A DNA stretch of 64,000 bases. Origin: Ornithodoros turicata (taxonomy: Eukaryota > Arthropoda > Arachnida > Ixodida > Argasidae). A program made the position numbers and the translations under genes. The notes beneath the pieces were generated by a model. That model had not been told where the DNA came from. It searched no databases and saw only the letters and a program-made list of their open reading frames with translations. The DNA lies in assembly GCF_037126465.1 (NCBI RefSeq), contig NC_088202.1:83184160-83248159 (forward strand), in the 5' to 3' direction. Shown here in pieces: positions 1 through 10,039 of the stretch (positions within the stretch are counted from its first letter, which is position 1; every line of letters begins with the position of its first letter).

Positions 1-105
1 ACGGCAACAAATAAAATTGATTTCGAGATGATGAATGGGGAGTTTCATCGCCAGGAGCGATACTCTACTCAATTGCTGGTGGTGATGTGGGGAATGAAAT
101 AATGA
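1..105 (-). repeat. LINE 3'-end fragment
   Basis: This segment is nearly identical to the two halves of a repeat at 24230-24288 and 25784-25830, sharing 'gaatggggagtttcatc' and 'gtgatgtggggaatgaaa'. A third, poorer copy lies at about 445-510. In minus orientation it resembles the 3' UTR that follows the RNase H-bearing LINE fragments of this window. It is important as an uninterrupted copy that shows the empty site of the nested LINE at 24.3 kb. No coding capacity is seen. Confidence 0.55.
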
Positions 106-900
106 GAAGAGATGAGTGCGGGTATGAAAATTCGTACCCGCAACCGTGGGAGCATGACCCGCATCCGCACCCGCAGCAATGTCATTGATGCAACCCGCAC
201 CCGCAAGTCCCTACGCGTACCCGCATACCCGCAGATGTACACGCAGCCCAATGCGTAGGCAGGTTTCAGTTACCCCACATGATCCTTTCGGCACGAAATG
301 ATTTATTGATGAGTCAGACGCTGTGGCGACTGCTGACTTGGTTGCCAGCTTACTAACGCGAAGCGTACCAGTCGTGGTGTCGCAAGATAGCCAAAATTAG
401 CCCCATGCGGCAAACATAGTCAAAGAGCGGCAGCAACAACAACTGTATTTTGAGATTATGAATAGGGAGTTTCGTCGCCAGGGGCAATACACTACTCCAT
501 TCTTCATTGCCCATACTACCAACCTTCCCGAACCGCACTTTCCCGGTCTCTTAGTCAGCTGGACTCTTGCCCCCCTCTGTCTATGTCAAAGAGCAAGCAT
601 AGAACGCAGTACTAGTAAATGACAAAACTGTCATCATCTCTTGTACCACAGAAGGCCTGGATATGGAACGTCTCGGAAAGTGTTTGGGCCAAATGTTCGC
701 AATGAATCGGGTTGTGCACCAAAAGCCGGCAGGCTGGTTTAGCGCCTGCGGGTATTGCGGGTATACCCGCGTAATCCACGGAGGCAGTGCGGGTCTACCC
801 GCACCTTAACCGCAACCCGCGATGACACAGCAATGCGAAGAACAACCTTGCGCGGGTATCCGCGGGTATACCCTTCACAATAAGGATCGAAGTCCTATGG
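105..900. repeat. CCCGCA/TGCGGGT-rich repeats and LINE scraps
   Basis: Two patches, about 118-245 and 735-875, are built from CCCGCA or its complement with variants such as CGGGTATAC. The second patch contains both orientations and so can fold on itself. Between them are a LINE 3'-end scrap (about 445-510) and a short piece near 545-600 resembling the LINE tail at 980-1020 in minus orientation. I see no gene here. The short open frames in this stretch are composition effects. Confidence 0.4.
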
Positions 901-911
901 TGTCCAAAAAG

Positions 912-1067
912 GTCAAAAGCGCTTTGAGGGCACAGCGTTGGTGGGCTGGTTTTGGCCATGGACCAAGCAATTTTGATAGAGAGAGTGGCGAGAGTCCAGC
1001 TGATTAAGAGACCCGAAGAGTGCTGTCCAGAAAGGTTGGTACTGGAGGCAACTCCAAGAATGTGCTC
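912..1067 (-). pseudogene. LINE ORF2 C-terminus, distal half of the copy split by the foldback element
   Basis: Read on the minus strand, this is the end of a LINE ORF2. The LINE tail 'FLDTIGL' can be recognised after frame breaks, and the same tail with its flank recurs at 27340-27425. The piece continues in the same reading frame from the fragment at 5315-5420 if the element at 1070-5312 is removed with one TA. The joined residues read E-D-L-E-H-I-L, the usual continuation of a Cys-His knuckle at the end of such ORF2 proteins. Frameshifts make it non-functional. Confidence 0.6.
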
Positions 1068-1079
1068 TACAGGTTTTCC

Positions 1080-1205
1080 AGCTCATTTTAATCCATTGGT
1101 CACTCAATTTAATCCAAGTTCTACCCAATTTAATCCAGTGGTGAACCAAATTAATCCAGACACCAACCAATTTCATCCAAGCGCTACCCAATTTAATCCA
1201 AGCAA
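1080..1205. repeat. ~22-bp tandem repeat, left tip of foldback element
   Basis: About five units of roughly 22 bp with the core CAATTTAATCCA, each followed by a variable 8-10 bp. They lie immediately inside the terminal CAGGTTTTCC. The same units occur inverted at 5175-5300. Open frames here (repeated N-P-S-x-x-T-Q-F) arise only from the repeat. Confidence 0.8.
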
Positions 1206-1339
1206 CACGTGTAAATGTATTCAGTGTGTATTCAGTCATGCCATGACTGAGACTTTCATGATTTCGCCAATGTATCATGACTGGTTCAACAACCCCTGGA
1301 TTTTGCGTGTCATGCGGTGTTTTATGACTGCTTTATGTC

Positions 1340-2146
1340 ATTATGACACTTCATGATGATTTTCATGATATGCGCCATGAATCAATTTTATGGGACTATT
1401 GCTGCTTCAAACAGTGTCATACCGTGTTTTATGACTACCGATGGTCGTTAAGACATTCCATGACTATTTTCGTTTGTGCATTGAAGCAATTTGGGACTAC
1501 CGCTGATTCAAACAGTGTCATACAGCGTTATGTAACTACCGACGATCATTATGACATTCCATGACTATTTTCATGTTTTGTGCCATGAATCCATTTTATG
1601 GGACTACCGCTGCTTCAGACAGGGCCATGCAGTGGTTTGTGACTACCGACGGTCAATATGACATTTCATGACTATTTTCATGATATGCGCCATGAATCCA
1701 TTTTATGGGACTACCGCTTCTTCAAACAGTGTCATGCAGTGTTTTATGACTACCGACGGGCATTACGACATTCCATGACTATTTCATGGTATGTGTCTTG
1801 AATCAATTATATGTGACTACAGCCGCTTCAAAGAGTGTCGTGCAGCGTTTTATACTACCGACGGTCATTACGACATTCTATGATTATTTTCGTGTTATGT
1901 TCCATGAAACAATTTTATGGGACTACCAGTGTTTCCGACAGTGTCATGCAGTGTTTTATGACTAGCGATGGTCATTATGACACTTCGTGACTGTTTTCAT
2001 GTATGTGACATGAATCAATTTGATGGGACTACCACTGTTTCAAACAATGTCATAAAGTGTGTCATGACTACTGGCTGTCATTATGACATTTCATTAGTAT
2101 TTTCGTGATATGTGCCATGAATCAATTTTATGGGACTAGCGCTGCT
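1340..2146. repeat. ~106-bp tandem array, left arm
   Basis: About eight units with starts (ttttatgggactac or variants) near 1387, 1490, 1593, 1701, 1808, 1913, 2019 and 2127, giving a period of 103-108 bp. Units differ at scattered bases. The array resumes in the same orientation at 2777-2960 and 3504-3664 on either side of inserted elements, so it was continuous before those insertions. Confidence 0.85.
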
Positions 2147-2776
2147 TTAAAGTGCCACTCCGGATTCGGAAAACATCGTTTATTTTATTTAGTCCACGAA
2201 AAGAAGGTGACTCAAGGACTTTATATGGGAAATTTCAATCCTATTTGCGAACACTGTGCATTTCTGTCAATTTTTGAAGGTCTGCTGATCCTCCTCGAGT
2301 TTCGAGGACGTCGGGAACGGGTGACGTAACCAAAAGCCCGCAAATTGCGATGATGACATGTTCGAGAGAGGGCACTCTTCTCCAAGCCACGACGCCGGAG
2401 TCCGAGGAGGGTCACGTGGTAGAGAAGTCACGTGACGCTGACTGAAAAAGGCGAAAATGGGAGAGATGTCTTCCCAGTTCATTGTGTTTTCTCGAAGGTA
2501 GCAGAATATGTCATGTGCGGCTCTGCTTACGGAGCGCAAAAAGCGAGCCCCACGGAAGACGCCAAGGGCAACAACGTTGCCAGATGACAGCCGGGCGCTC
2601 CATCGGAGCCTAACATGATGTCACAGTTCTCAAAGATAAAAATTACTTTTCTCTGGCTTTCGCGTCACATAGAGCAAATATATTTTGCAGGAATGTAAAG
2701 TGAGAGAAGACTATTTCAGTAACATAACTTTGGTGGAATTCTGAAGACACGAGATTTAGTCTGCAGTGGCAATTGA
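2147..2776 (-). mobile_element. TTAA-type MITE, copy 1
   Basis: About 630 bp with inverted ends starting TTAAAGTGCCACTCCGGA on the left and ending in a decayed complement (..GCAGTGGCAATTGA) on the right. The flanks join to restore a 106-bp array unit (gctgctt..aaacaa), so it inserted into the foldback array. The interior matches the element at 12430-13064 in opposite orientation, for example the segment containing 'attgaaatttc' and the region with 'cacgtgac..cctcc'. A TTAA target and AAAGTGCC ends suggest a piggyBac- or Kolobok-type non-autonomous element. There is no coding capacity. Confidence 0.75.
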
Positions 2777-2959
2777 AACAACGTCGTAGTGTTTTCTGAC
2801 TACTAATGGTCTTTAATACATTCCATGACTATTTTCTAGATATGGGTCATAACTCGGCTTCATTAAACTATCGTTGCTTCATACAGTGTCACAAGTGTTT
2901 TAGAGACTACAGACGGTCATTATGACATTACATGACAATTTCCATTATAGGTGGCATGA

Positions 2960-3503
2960 ATCGGCATTATTTCGTTTCATTTCATTTGCTTAAAAACCCT
3001 CCACGTAATATCGTTATATAAGGGTGAGAAAAAGATACACAAAATAGAAATTTTTAGACAAGTTTGACTGTTACGATCGAAAGAACATTTTCTCGCAGGC
3101 TATCTGAAAGCTACAAAGACCTGGCAGTGCGACAACATCAGCTGGCAAGTCGTTCCATTCGCTAATACCCAGCCGCAGTGTGGAGTATTTACGTGTGTCT
3201 GTAACTTAGTTTTGATTCTAGCTTGTAAGGATGTTCTACACGACGTGAGGAAAAATGAGCAGGGGTAACATAGGAATCAAAATGATATAATTTATGTATA
3301 AGAACAAGCCCAGCTATTTTACGTCTCACTGCCAATAACGTAATTTTATAACGCCTTTTAATCTCGGACATACTTGCTGTGCGATCACGTATATTAAAAA
3401 TGAACCTCATAGCATTGTTCTGAACAAACTCTAGCCTATCACACAAATATCTCTGAGGACTCCACACACCGGCTGCATATTCCAATTTTGAGGGAACCAA
3501 CAT
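2960..3503 (-). pseudogene. 5'-truncated LINE, reverse transcriptase C-terminus
   Basis: The minus-strand frame 3189-3503 encodes the C-terminal (thumb/connection) part of a non-LTR reverse transcriptase. Motifs include SKLEYAAGVWSP, FVQNNAMRFI, TASMSEIKRR and RRKIAGLVLIHKLYH. These match the same region of the LINE at 20.8 kb, which has SKLEYSATIWDP and ASRRKIFRLSLLHKLYY. The 3' end at about 2965 is an AAATG-type repeat tail, typical of a retrotransposed copy. It is severely 5' truncated, lies inside a foldback array unit and cannot be functional. Confidence 0.8.
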
Positions 3504-5030
3504 GTTCTGGGACTACCGCTGCTTCACACGGTGTCCTATAGTGTTTTATGATTGGTGACGCTCATTATGACACTCCATGATATTTACATGATATCTACCA
3601 TGACCGACTCGATGTAACTCAGCTGCTTTACATCGTGTTATACAGTGTTTTATGACTATGAATACCTTAGTGACCATAGGTATTCATAAAACTGCATGAC
3701 ACTGCGTGAAGCAGCGGTATCTGCATAAATTCCGAGTCATGACCCGTGTCATGAAAATAGTAATGAAATGTCATAATGACCGTCGGTCGTCACAAACCAC
3801 TGGATGACCCTGTGTGAAGCAGCGGTAGTCTCATAAAATCGATTCATGGCACATATCATGAAAATAGTCATTGAACGTCATAATGACTGCCGGTAGCCAT
3901 AAAACACTGTATGACACTGTTTGAAACGGGTAGTCCCATAAAATTGATTCATGGCACACATCTGAAAATAGTCACGAAATGTCGTAATGACCGTCGGCAG
4001 TCATAAAACACTGTATGACACTGTTTGAAGCAGCGGTAGTGCCATAAAATCGATTCATGGCGATATCATGAAAATAGTCACGAGATGTCATATTGAACAT
4101 CGGTAGTCATAAAACACTACACTACACTGTTTGAAACACACGAAGTCACATAAAAACAATTCATGGAACATATCATGAAAATAGTCACGAAATGTCAAAA
4201 TGATCATCTGTAGTCATAAAACATTACATGACACTGTTTGAAACAGCGGTAGTCCCATAAAATTGATTCATGGCACATATCCTGAAAATAGTCACGAAAT
4301 GTCGTAAAACACTGCATGCCACTGTATGAAACAGCGGTAGTCCCATAAAATTGATTCATAGCATATGTCATAAAAATAGTCACGAAATGTCATGACCGTC
4401 GGTAGTCATAACACACTACTTGACACTGTTTGAAACACCCGTAGTCCCATTAAAATGATTCATGGCACATATCATGGAAATAGCATGGAATGTCATAATG
4501 ACCGTCGGCAGTCATAAAACACTGTATGACACTGTTTGAAGCAGCGGTAGTGCCATAAAATCGATTCATGGCGGTATCATGAAAATAGTCATGAAATGCC
4601 ATATTGACTGTCGGTAGTCACAAACAACCTGTATGACCCTGCCAGGCCTGCCTGAAGCAGCGGTAATCCCATAAAATGGATTCATGGCAGATAACATGAA
4701 AATAGTCATGAAATGTCATAATGATCGTTGGTAGTTATAAAACACTGTATAACACTGTTTGAATCAGCGGTAGTCCCATAAAATTGGTTCAATGCACATA
4801 TCATGAAATTAGTCATCGAATGACTTAATGACCATCGGTAGTCATAAGACACTGCATGACAGTGTTTGCAGCAGCGGTAGTCCCATAAAATTGATTCGTG
4901 GCGCATATCATGAAAATAGTCATGGAATGTCATAATGACTGTCGGTGGTCATAAAACACTATGACACTGTTTGAAGCAGCAATAGTCTCATAAAATTGAT
5001 TCATGGCGCATATCATGAAAATCATCATGA
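3504..5030. repeat. ~106-bp tandem array: left-arm remainder, palindromic centre, right arm
   Basis: The left-arm orientation continues from 3504 to about 3664. The sequence then turns round at a short palindrome (ATACCT ... AGGTAT, about 3668-3688) and runs as roughly 13 complementary units to about 5030. Units show the complement of the left core: 'gtagtcataaaacac', 'gaagcagcggtagtcccat' and 'gaaaatagtcatgaaatg'. A cruciform covering kilobases is possible in single-stranded DNA. No gene is present. Confidence 0.85.
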
Positions 5031-5174
5031 AGTGTCATAATGACAAAAAGCAGTCATAAAACACCGCATGACACTTCAAAATCCAGGGGTTGTTGAACCA
5101 GTCATGATACATTGGCGAAATCATGAAAGTCTCAGTCGTAACGTGACTGAATACACACTGAATACATTTACACG

Positions 5175-5300
5175 TGTTGCTTGGATTAAATTGGGTAGCG
5201 CTTGGATTAAGTTGGTTGGTGTCTGGATTAATTTGGTTCACCACTGGATTAAATTGGGTAGCGCTTCAATTAAATTGAGTGACCAATGGATTAAAATGCG
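5175..5300. repeat. ~22-bp tandem repeat, right tip of foldback element
   Basis: Inverted counterpart of the repeat at 1080-1205, with units containing TGGATTAAATTG. It ends 12 bp before the element terminus. Confidence 0.8.
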
Positions 5301-5314
5301 CGGGAAAACCTGTA

Positions 5315-5420
5315 GATCTTCCAGAGCACCGCAGTGGCAGCATCTGGGAGAGTCAACTTGTCTCAAGCGGTAACGCCACTGAGCTGTAAAAGCCACATCC
5401 AGTCCTCCATAACGGCAAAC
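5315..5420 (-). pseudogene. LINE ORF2 Cys-His knuckle fragment, proximal half
   Basis: Minus-strand translation gives FTAQWRYRLRQVDSP followed by C-C-H-C-G-A-L-E-D-L. This is the end of an ORF2 protein with a Cys-His knuckle after the RNase H region. The frame runs straight into the terminus of the foldback element. The continuation lies at 912-1067 on the other side of that element. Upstream, the copy is interrupted by a small palindromic insertion (5404-5587). More LINE-like sequence may extend to about 5720. Confidence 0.7.
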
Positions 5421-5587
5421 CTGAGCGGGGCAAAACCACATAGACGATGCAACAGAGCAGCTCAAGCTTTGAGCTGCCGTGTGCTCAAGCTGTGTGAACT
5501 CTTTGAGCTGCTGTGTGCTCAAGCTTTGAGCTGCGGTGTGGTGTCGTCTATGTGCTTTTGCCCCGCTCATATGCCGTTATGGAGTTC
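5404..5587. mobile_element. Small palindromic element (~184 bp)
   Basis: Two ~46-bp inverted arms (ccataacggca, gagcggggcaaaa, cacatagacga and complements) enclose a ~92-bp loop. The loop is made of repeated 'gctcaagctttgagctgc', itself palindromic. It sits inside the LINE fragment and opens a misleading frame on each strand. It is probably a very short MITE-like foldback. Its family is unknown. Confidence 0.6.
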
Positions 5588-5989
5588 ATCCACCAGCTTG
5601 CCTGTGCATAGGCAATTTTATCTGCTACGTCTATCTGTCGCACTCGATGAATTAATGCAGCATCTTGACGAGAGGTGTTTCGTGGCATGCATAAAACGAG
5701 CGTTGAATCAACTCTTCTCAGCATAGATTGGGGACAGTGTCAGTTGTCCATTGGCGGGTAGACAGGAATGTCACTAAACGTCGAAAAATGAAACGTTGGT
5801 CTCCTCTCAACCAACTAGACAATAGAAAGAAATAACATTTCTTTGAGTTTAAGGTATACACGATATCCACAATACCAAGGGGACAACACAAGATTCTTCT
5901 TCGTAATGTGTGTTCCAGACACACAAGGAAATGTTACCTCTTTCTACAGTATAACAGCTCGCTTGCACCATTCTAATTTGCTCAACTAG

Positions 5990-6370
5990 ATAGTGATGAT
6001 GACATGGGGTGTTTCACCGCGCTGTTGCGCTACCGTACCCCACTGGACGTGAAACAGTACATGAAACAGTACATGAAGGTGAGAGAACAAAGAATAATAG
6101 GAAACACGAGCACACAATAACGCGGCTGAAGCAAGTTCGGGAGGACAACAAGAAGTCCATGAACATATGAAGAACTCGATAATGGAGCACAGGGTCTTCA
6201 TGGGGGCCAATGAGTGCAGTTGAATGGTCTCTTGCCGCTATACGAGCCAGCTGATCACGCAGTGTCCGCCTTTGCGTGCCATAGAGTTCACATTCAACGA
6301 GAAGGTGTTCAGTGTTCGCCACGGCACAGCAGTTCGAGCACCGTGAGAGTATTATGTGGTACGCTATCAA
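5990..6370 (-). pseudogene. LINE ORF2 C-terminal fragment with 3' UTR
   Basis: Minus-strand frame 6014-6370 contains CSNCCAVANTEHLLVECELY, a C-x2-C-x8-H-x4-C knuckle at the end of a LINE ORF2. It is followed by residues typical of that tail (RRTLRDQLARI, ALIGPHEDP, FMDFLLSSR). The 3' UTR (gacatggggtgtttcacc..) resembles the ones at 22500-22640 and 13870-13960. It is strongly 5' truncated. There is no RNase H motif in this copy. Confidence 0.75.
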
Positions 6371-6379
6371 ATAATTTTA

Positions 6380-7240
6380 CGTCGCATAAAAGTATTACAA
6401 CAACGTCGTCTTATCTATTAAGGACAACTGAGCATAGTGTTAAAATATTACATCAACTTTTTTTGTTTTCTCAAGCCCAACTGAGCTCATAGGCGCCTTG
6501 TATCAAAGTGCGAACACAACTTCGCCTAAACTCACGATGTACATAGCAATGCTGCTCATGACGCGATATTAGGTACTTTAGAAGTTTGACCAACGGCATG
6601 GCCGAGCGAGTTAAGAGGGCATACCAGCTCCCCGTCCCAATGTATTTCCTATGGAACAGTTTTTATGCTTTTTCTCGGTAACCACCGCGCAGATTTTGAC
6701 GCGGGTGGTTTCATCATAAAGAGGAAGGCGAGATGAAGAGCATTACGCTACCATATTTCTCATACATGTCGTATGTATTTTACGGCGACGTCACGAATGC
6801 GAAAAAATACACATTTTTTCTCCTCCCTCTTTGAACAGGTTTTATTAAACTTCTATAGACATTTCGAAAAAAATTTTCATTTACTTTCTCTGGAAATATT
6901 TCAGGAATCGATAGACATCAAATTTATATGTCCACCACTTTCCGTTTTTATAAAAAAGCATTGAACGTGAGTACGGATAAATACCGTCTCAAAGCCCCGT
7001 AAACCCCGTCATTCTGTGTCGCCCTCTAGCCGTAGCACAGGAAAAACCGCGCGGAACATTTTGACCGTATCCATCCGCCGACCATGCGGCGCGCACGCGC
7101 ACTGTAGTGCTCCCTCTCTCCTCTTTACTTTCATGGACAGCGGACTTAGGGCATGGCCTTGGAGACCAGAACAAAAGCTTACTTAGCTGCTCGTAAAGGG
7201 ATTATCGTCAGCCAGCATTGTCGGGGGGGGGGGGGACGTT
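6380..7240. other. Anonymous stretch with a tRNA-like scrap
   Basis: I see no gene. At about 6597-6625, 'ggcatggccgagcgagttaa' resembles the 5' half of a Ser/Leu tRNA (A box). No matching 3' half or B box follows, so it is a tRNA-derived SINE relic at best. A G-run lies at 7223-7235. Confidence 0.3.
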
Positions 7241-7290
7241 GGGTAGACTAGAGTCACTAAATACAGGTATTTAGGGACTCTAGGGTAGAC
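7241..7290. mobile_element. 34-bp palindrome with 8-bp direct repeats
   Basis: A 34-bp near-perfect palindrome at 7249-7282 (starts TAGAGTCACTAAATA, ends TATTTAGGGACTCTA) is bracketed by an identical 8-bp repeat GGGTAGAC at 7241-7248 and 7283-7290. An 8-bp duplication is the hAT signature, so this may be an extreme deletion derivative retaining only its two ends. A similar 'gagtcactaaat' hairpin lies near 40998-41032. Confidence 0.6.
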
Positions 7291-7299
7291 GTGCCAGCA

Positions 7300-7920
7300 T
7301 TGTCGCGGCCCGTGTAAGAGACCACCGAGACCTCTCCTTTTTTCGGTGCGCTTATAGAGAAATGAGATGAGTTGATCAGCTTGACATGAAGCGTCAATTT
7401 GCTCGATGTTGCCGTTTCGGGTTTGTGCTTACTCAGTCAACTGCCTCATAAGACTAACGAGAACCTCTCGTATTTACGGTTAGTGGAAGGCCGACTTCAC
7501 AAACATTCCAGTAACGTTTAACAGGACTGCCCTGTAATGTTCGTAATGTTGAAACAGCCAGCAAGCGGATTACATACAGATAAAAGACACACACAGATAA
7601 ATACATACACACACACAGATAAAAGAAAAATGTTTCTTAGGATAATGGTACTTAGAACTGCAGCTTTATTTGTTGTTTCTCTTTCTTTATTTTATTGATC
7701 GATTTATTTTTATTTTTATCTTTATTATTTTCTTGTTTTTCTTTTTTTCATGAACGCTCCACGTGAACAAATAAGAAAAATCGATCAAGCGGCCGCTGCA
7801 CAATTATTTCCGCCCACGCAATGAGCAACAGTCTTTTCCGGAACCCAAATTCAATAGCCATTTTTCATTTCCAAATTCACGTTCGCGAAGCAAGGAAAAC
7901 CAACGACAACCAACGACAGC
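7300..7920. other. Anonymous AT-rich and low-complexity stretch
   Basis: Contains short runs of acacaca/gataaa (7585-7625) and a T-rich tract (7660-7750). No gene, exon or terminal repeat was recognised. Confidence 0.3.
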
Positions 7921-7924
7921 GACG

Positions 7925-8020
7925 GGGGAGGGGGGGATATATTTATTAGACGAAAAGGAAAAAAAAAAAAAAAAACAGGCTAAAGGTCAGCCAAACGGGA
8001 CGTCGGCTTGCTATTCCGGA
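7925..8020 (-). repeat. LINE 3' UTR tail
   Basis: The minus strand reads gaatagcaagccgacgtccc, then ctgacctttagcctg, a pyrimidine tract and cccccc. It is the same 3' tail as at 25711-25790, 11690-11765, 41890-41975 and 45690-45780. No coding part is attached. Confidence 0.7.
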
Positions 8021-8299
8021 TATACATAAATAAATAAATAAAATTAAGAAATAGGAGATAAATGAAACGGACGCGACGGAACAGCACGTTAGTTAGTTGA
8101 TTATAAGGTTAGTAACAGTTCGGTGTTTGCATTTTCATGTTCAGGTTAGTCTAAGTGGGCTTTGGCAGTTTCCGCGCAGAAACAGCCAGATAATATTTAT
8201 TTACAGTAGTTTATTTTGCAACGGGGACTTCGATCACGTTATTTTGAGATACGGCCAATTTTTCGAGACCGGTTCCCTGGATTTTCCATCTTTCGACAA

Positions 8300-9350
8300 T
8301 CCTTGCTAGTTGCACATTGGATGACCCAAAACCTGTACCCGTCTGTCTTTGGACGGCGAACAAAGAGGGGGCCTTCTGATGGAAGATAAGGAAAAGCTCC
8401 GGGTCACTGGGGATTCTCCGCTGAACTAGTGTCTACGCTGAACGAAAGGTCTGGTGTAATGTGAAGTACCCTGTGAAAACCAAGGAGTGTCTAAAAATAT
8501 AGTACTGAAGTTTCTGGGTAATAATCAGAGCGTTATGAGACGGAAATCGTGCTCCGAGACCTCGTCGCGCGTCAAGTAATTGTAATTGCATCTGTGTTGC
8601 CCTTCAAGAATAGTGATTTTCCTAAAATACGCATAAATTTGGCTCACATGGTGTCCAGTTCTTCAGCTTTTCCACGACCGAATTTCACGTTTTCAAGTTT
8701 AGATTGAATTAACTGACACCTCAGCATTCAACACAACGAAATCTGGAGTAAAAATTTACGCTTCAGAAATTCTTCTAAAAAAGAAAGGAATGCATATATT
8801 ATCCCGTCCCACATAATAAGGAGGTCGAACTGTACTTTTTTGCCACACTCAAACAAAAACCTGTTATGTTGTCAGGTGACCATAGTTATTATTTTTCTCC
8901 AATGTGTCCTTTTATTTTTTGTCGAATCGTTCCTCTTGGCGTTCAGGAAAAAAAAAAGACTGTGTAGGGAATATCGCCACTCCCGCTGCGAGGCCTTGCC
9001 GCTCGACCTTCCCATATCTTTTTTGGTTGGTTTCCGTGTGTCGACCCGAAGCCTTTATCGCCCTTCACCTCCTTTGTACGGTTTTGCAACCTGGTACACC
9101 AGAAGAAAAGGGGTCCCCTGTCACTGGGGTTGTCGACTGACATCATTTTTCTGAGCGGGTGTAAGGTAAAAGAAAAAGAAGGAAGAACATGGAGGAAAGG
9201 AGCCTTTCAAATATGTTACTGAAGTTTTCGGGTAATAATAAGAAGTCTGTTCTACGACGGAAATTTTGAAAAGTCTTTTGCACCAACGCCTTGTAAATGA
9301 ATTCAGATATTTGATAATGCTTACTTACCAGAAATATACATATCAAAATG
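8300..9350. repeat. Diverged direct repeat pair (~8300-8590 and ~9035-9290)
   Basis: The two blocks share 'gtactgaagttt', 'gggtaataat', 'gacggaaat' and 'gtcactggggattc/gttg' in the same order. They are separated by about 730 bp, with roughly 70% identity by eye. They could be two copies of one ancient element or terminal repeats of a larger one. Frames at 8840-9154 show no recognised domain. Nothing else was identified from 8020 to 9350. Confidence 0.4.
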
Positions 9351-9379
9351 TCATTTTTGCATGAATAATAGAGTTATTA

Positions 9380-9785
9380 TCAAGGTAAATTGCATGTTGT
9401 AAAAACATTTTTGGGACCCCTCATATAGGACCCCGGTTAGCGAATGCTGCCCTTCTAGACGCAGGCGGGTTAACTTTGTTGTGCATTTCTCACACACAAA
9501 ATATGGACTTTGTCGCAGGCAATGCTATGTACCTCGTAACTTTAATGAGCTCCCCTTCGACAGTTTTTCTTTGGAATCGAAGTACAAACTAAAAAAAAGC
9601 GCTACGGCAACTTTATCATAGGATGTAGCACCTTTACATGTTCATATACTGTCAAACTGTATGCCGCTGGCTGCTTCAGGGCGAGTGCCACAAGCCTTTC
9701 GGCTTAGACGGGCCTGTTTTATTATATTTGTCGTTTGCTTTCTTGAGTAAAATTATTATTATTATTATTATTATTATTATGTAAG
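9380..9785 (+). repeat. LINE-like 3' end with (ATT)n tail
   Basis: The segment ends with 'gcctttcggcttagacggg' and 'gtttgctttcttgag', then an (ATT)n microsatellite at about 9752-9780. The arrangement resembles the 3' end of the LINE at 22.45 kb, which has 'gggccttgagggtat' before (AATA)n. It is probably a dead 3' fragment. No frame is preserved. Confidence 0.4.
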
Positions 9786-10039
9786 CGAGTGCAAAAAAAA
9801 GGGGGGGGATACCGTTTCGAGCACTAGATTCTCCAGACTGGCATTGTAAGCGCTGTGTGTAGGCAATGTTTATAGCCTAATTTATGGCCGCTGGTAGATC
9901 CAATTGAGGGCCTCCGAGATACCGGCATCCATACTATCCGATCACACACACACATGTTCTGAGGCTGGAACAAGATAGAAGGGACAGATACCAACAAAGC
10001 CTCAAATTGTCTAAGAAATCAACGATGAAAGATGAAAGT

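Larger units (their letters stand above)
1070..5312. mobile_element. Foldback-like element with tandem-array inverted arms
   Basis: The 4243-bp element is flanked by TA at 1068-1069 and 5313-5314. Its ends are inverted copies (CAGGTTTTCC ... GGAAAACCTG). Each arm starts with about five ~22-bp units (core CAATTTAATCCA), then a ~160-bp unique block, then an array of ~106-bp units with the core 'ttttatgggactaccgctgc' and 'gtgttttatgactac'. The left arm is in one orientation and the right arm in the other. They meet at a small palindromic centre near 3664-3692. The left arm carries two later insertions (2147-2776 and about 2960-3503). After subtracting these, the arms are about 1.43 and 1.63 kb. 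No transposase frame is seen, so it should be non-autonomous. The TA duplication suggests Tc1/mariner-type integration, while the architecture recalls Drosophila Foldback elements. The family is not recognised. Confidence 0.82.

Noticed and set aside
913..1278. 121-residue minus frame rich in W-I-K-L repeats
   Set aside because: The repeats are a translation of the 22-bp tandem units at the foldback tip fused to a LINE scrap.
5238..5570. 110-residue minus frame as one protein
   Set aside because: It runs through a palindromic insertion, a LINE fragment and the foldback tip; only the LINE part is protein-derived.
8840..9154. 104-residue plus frame as a gene
   Set aside because: Two other frames overlap it on both strands, there is no domain, and it lies across one copy of a diverged repeat.
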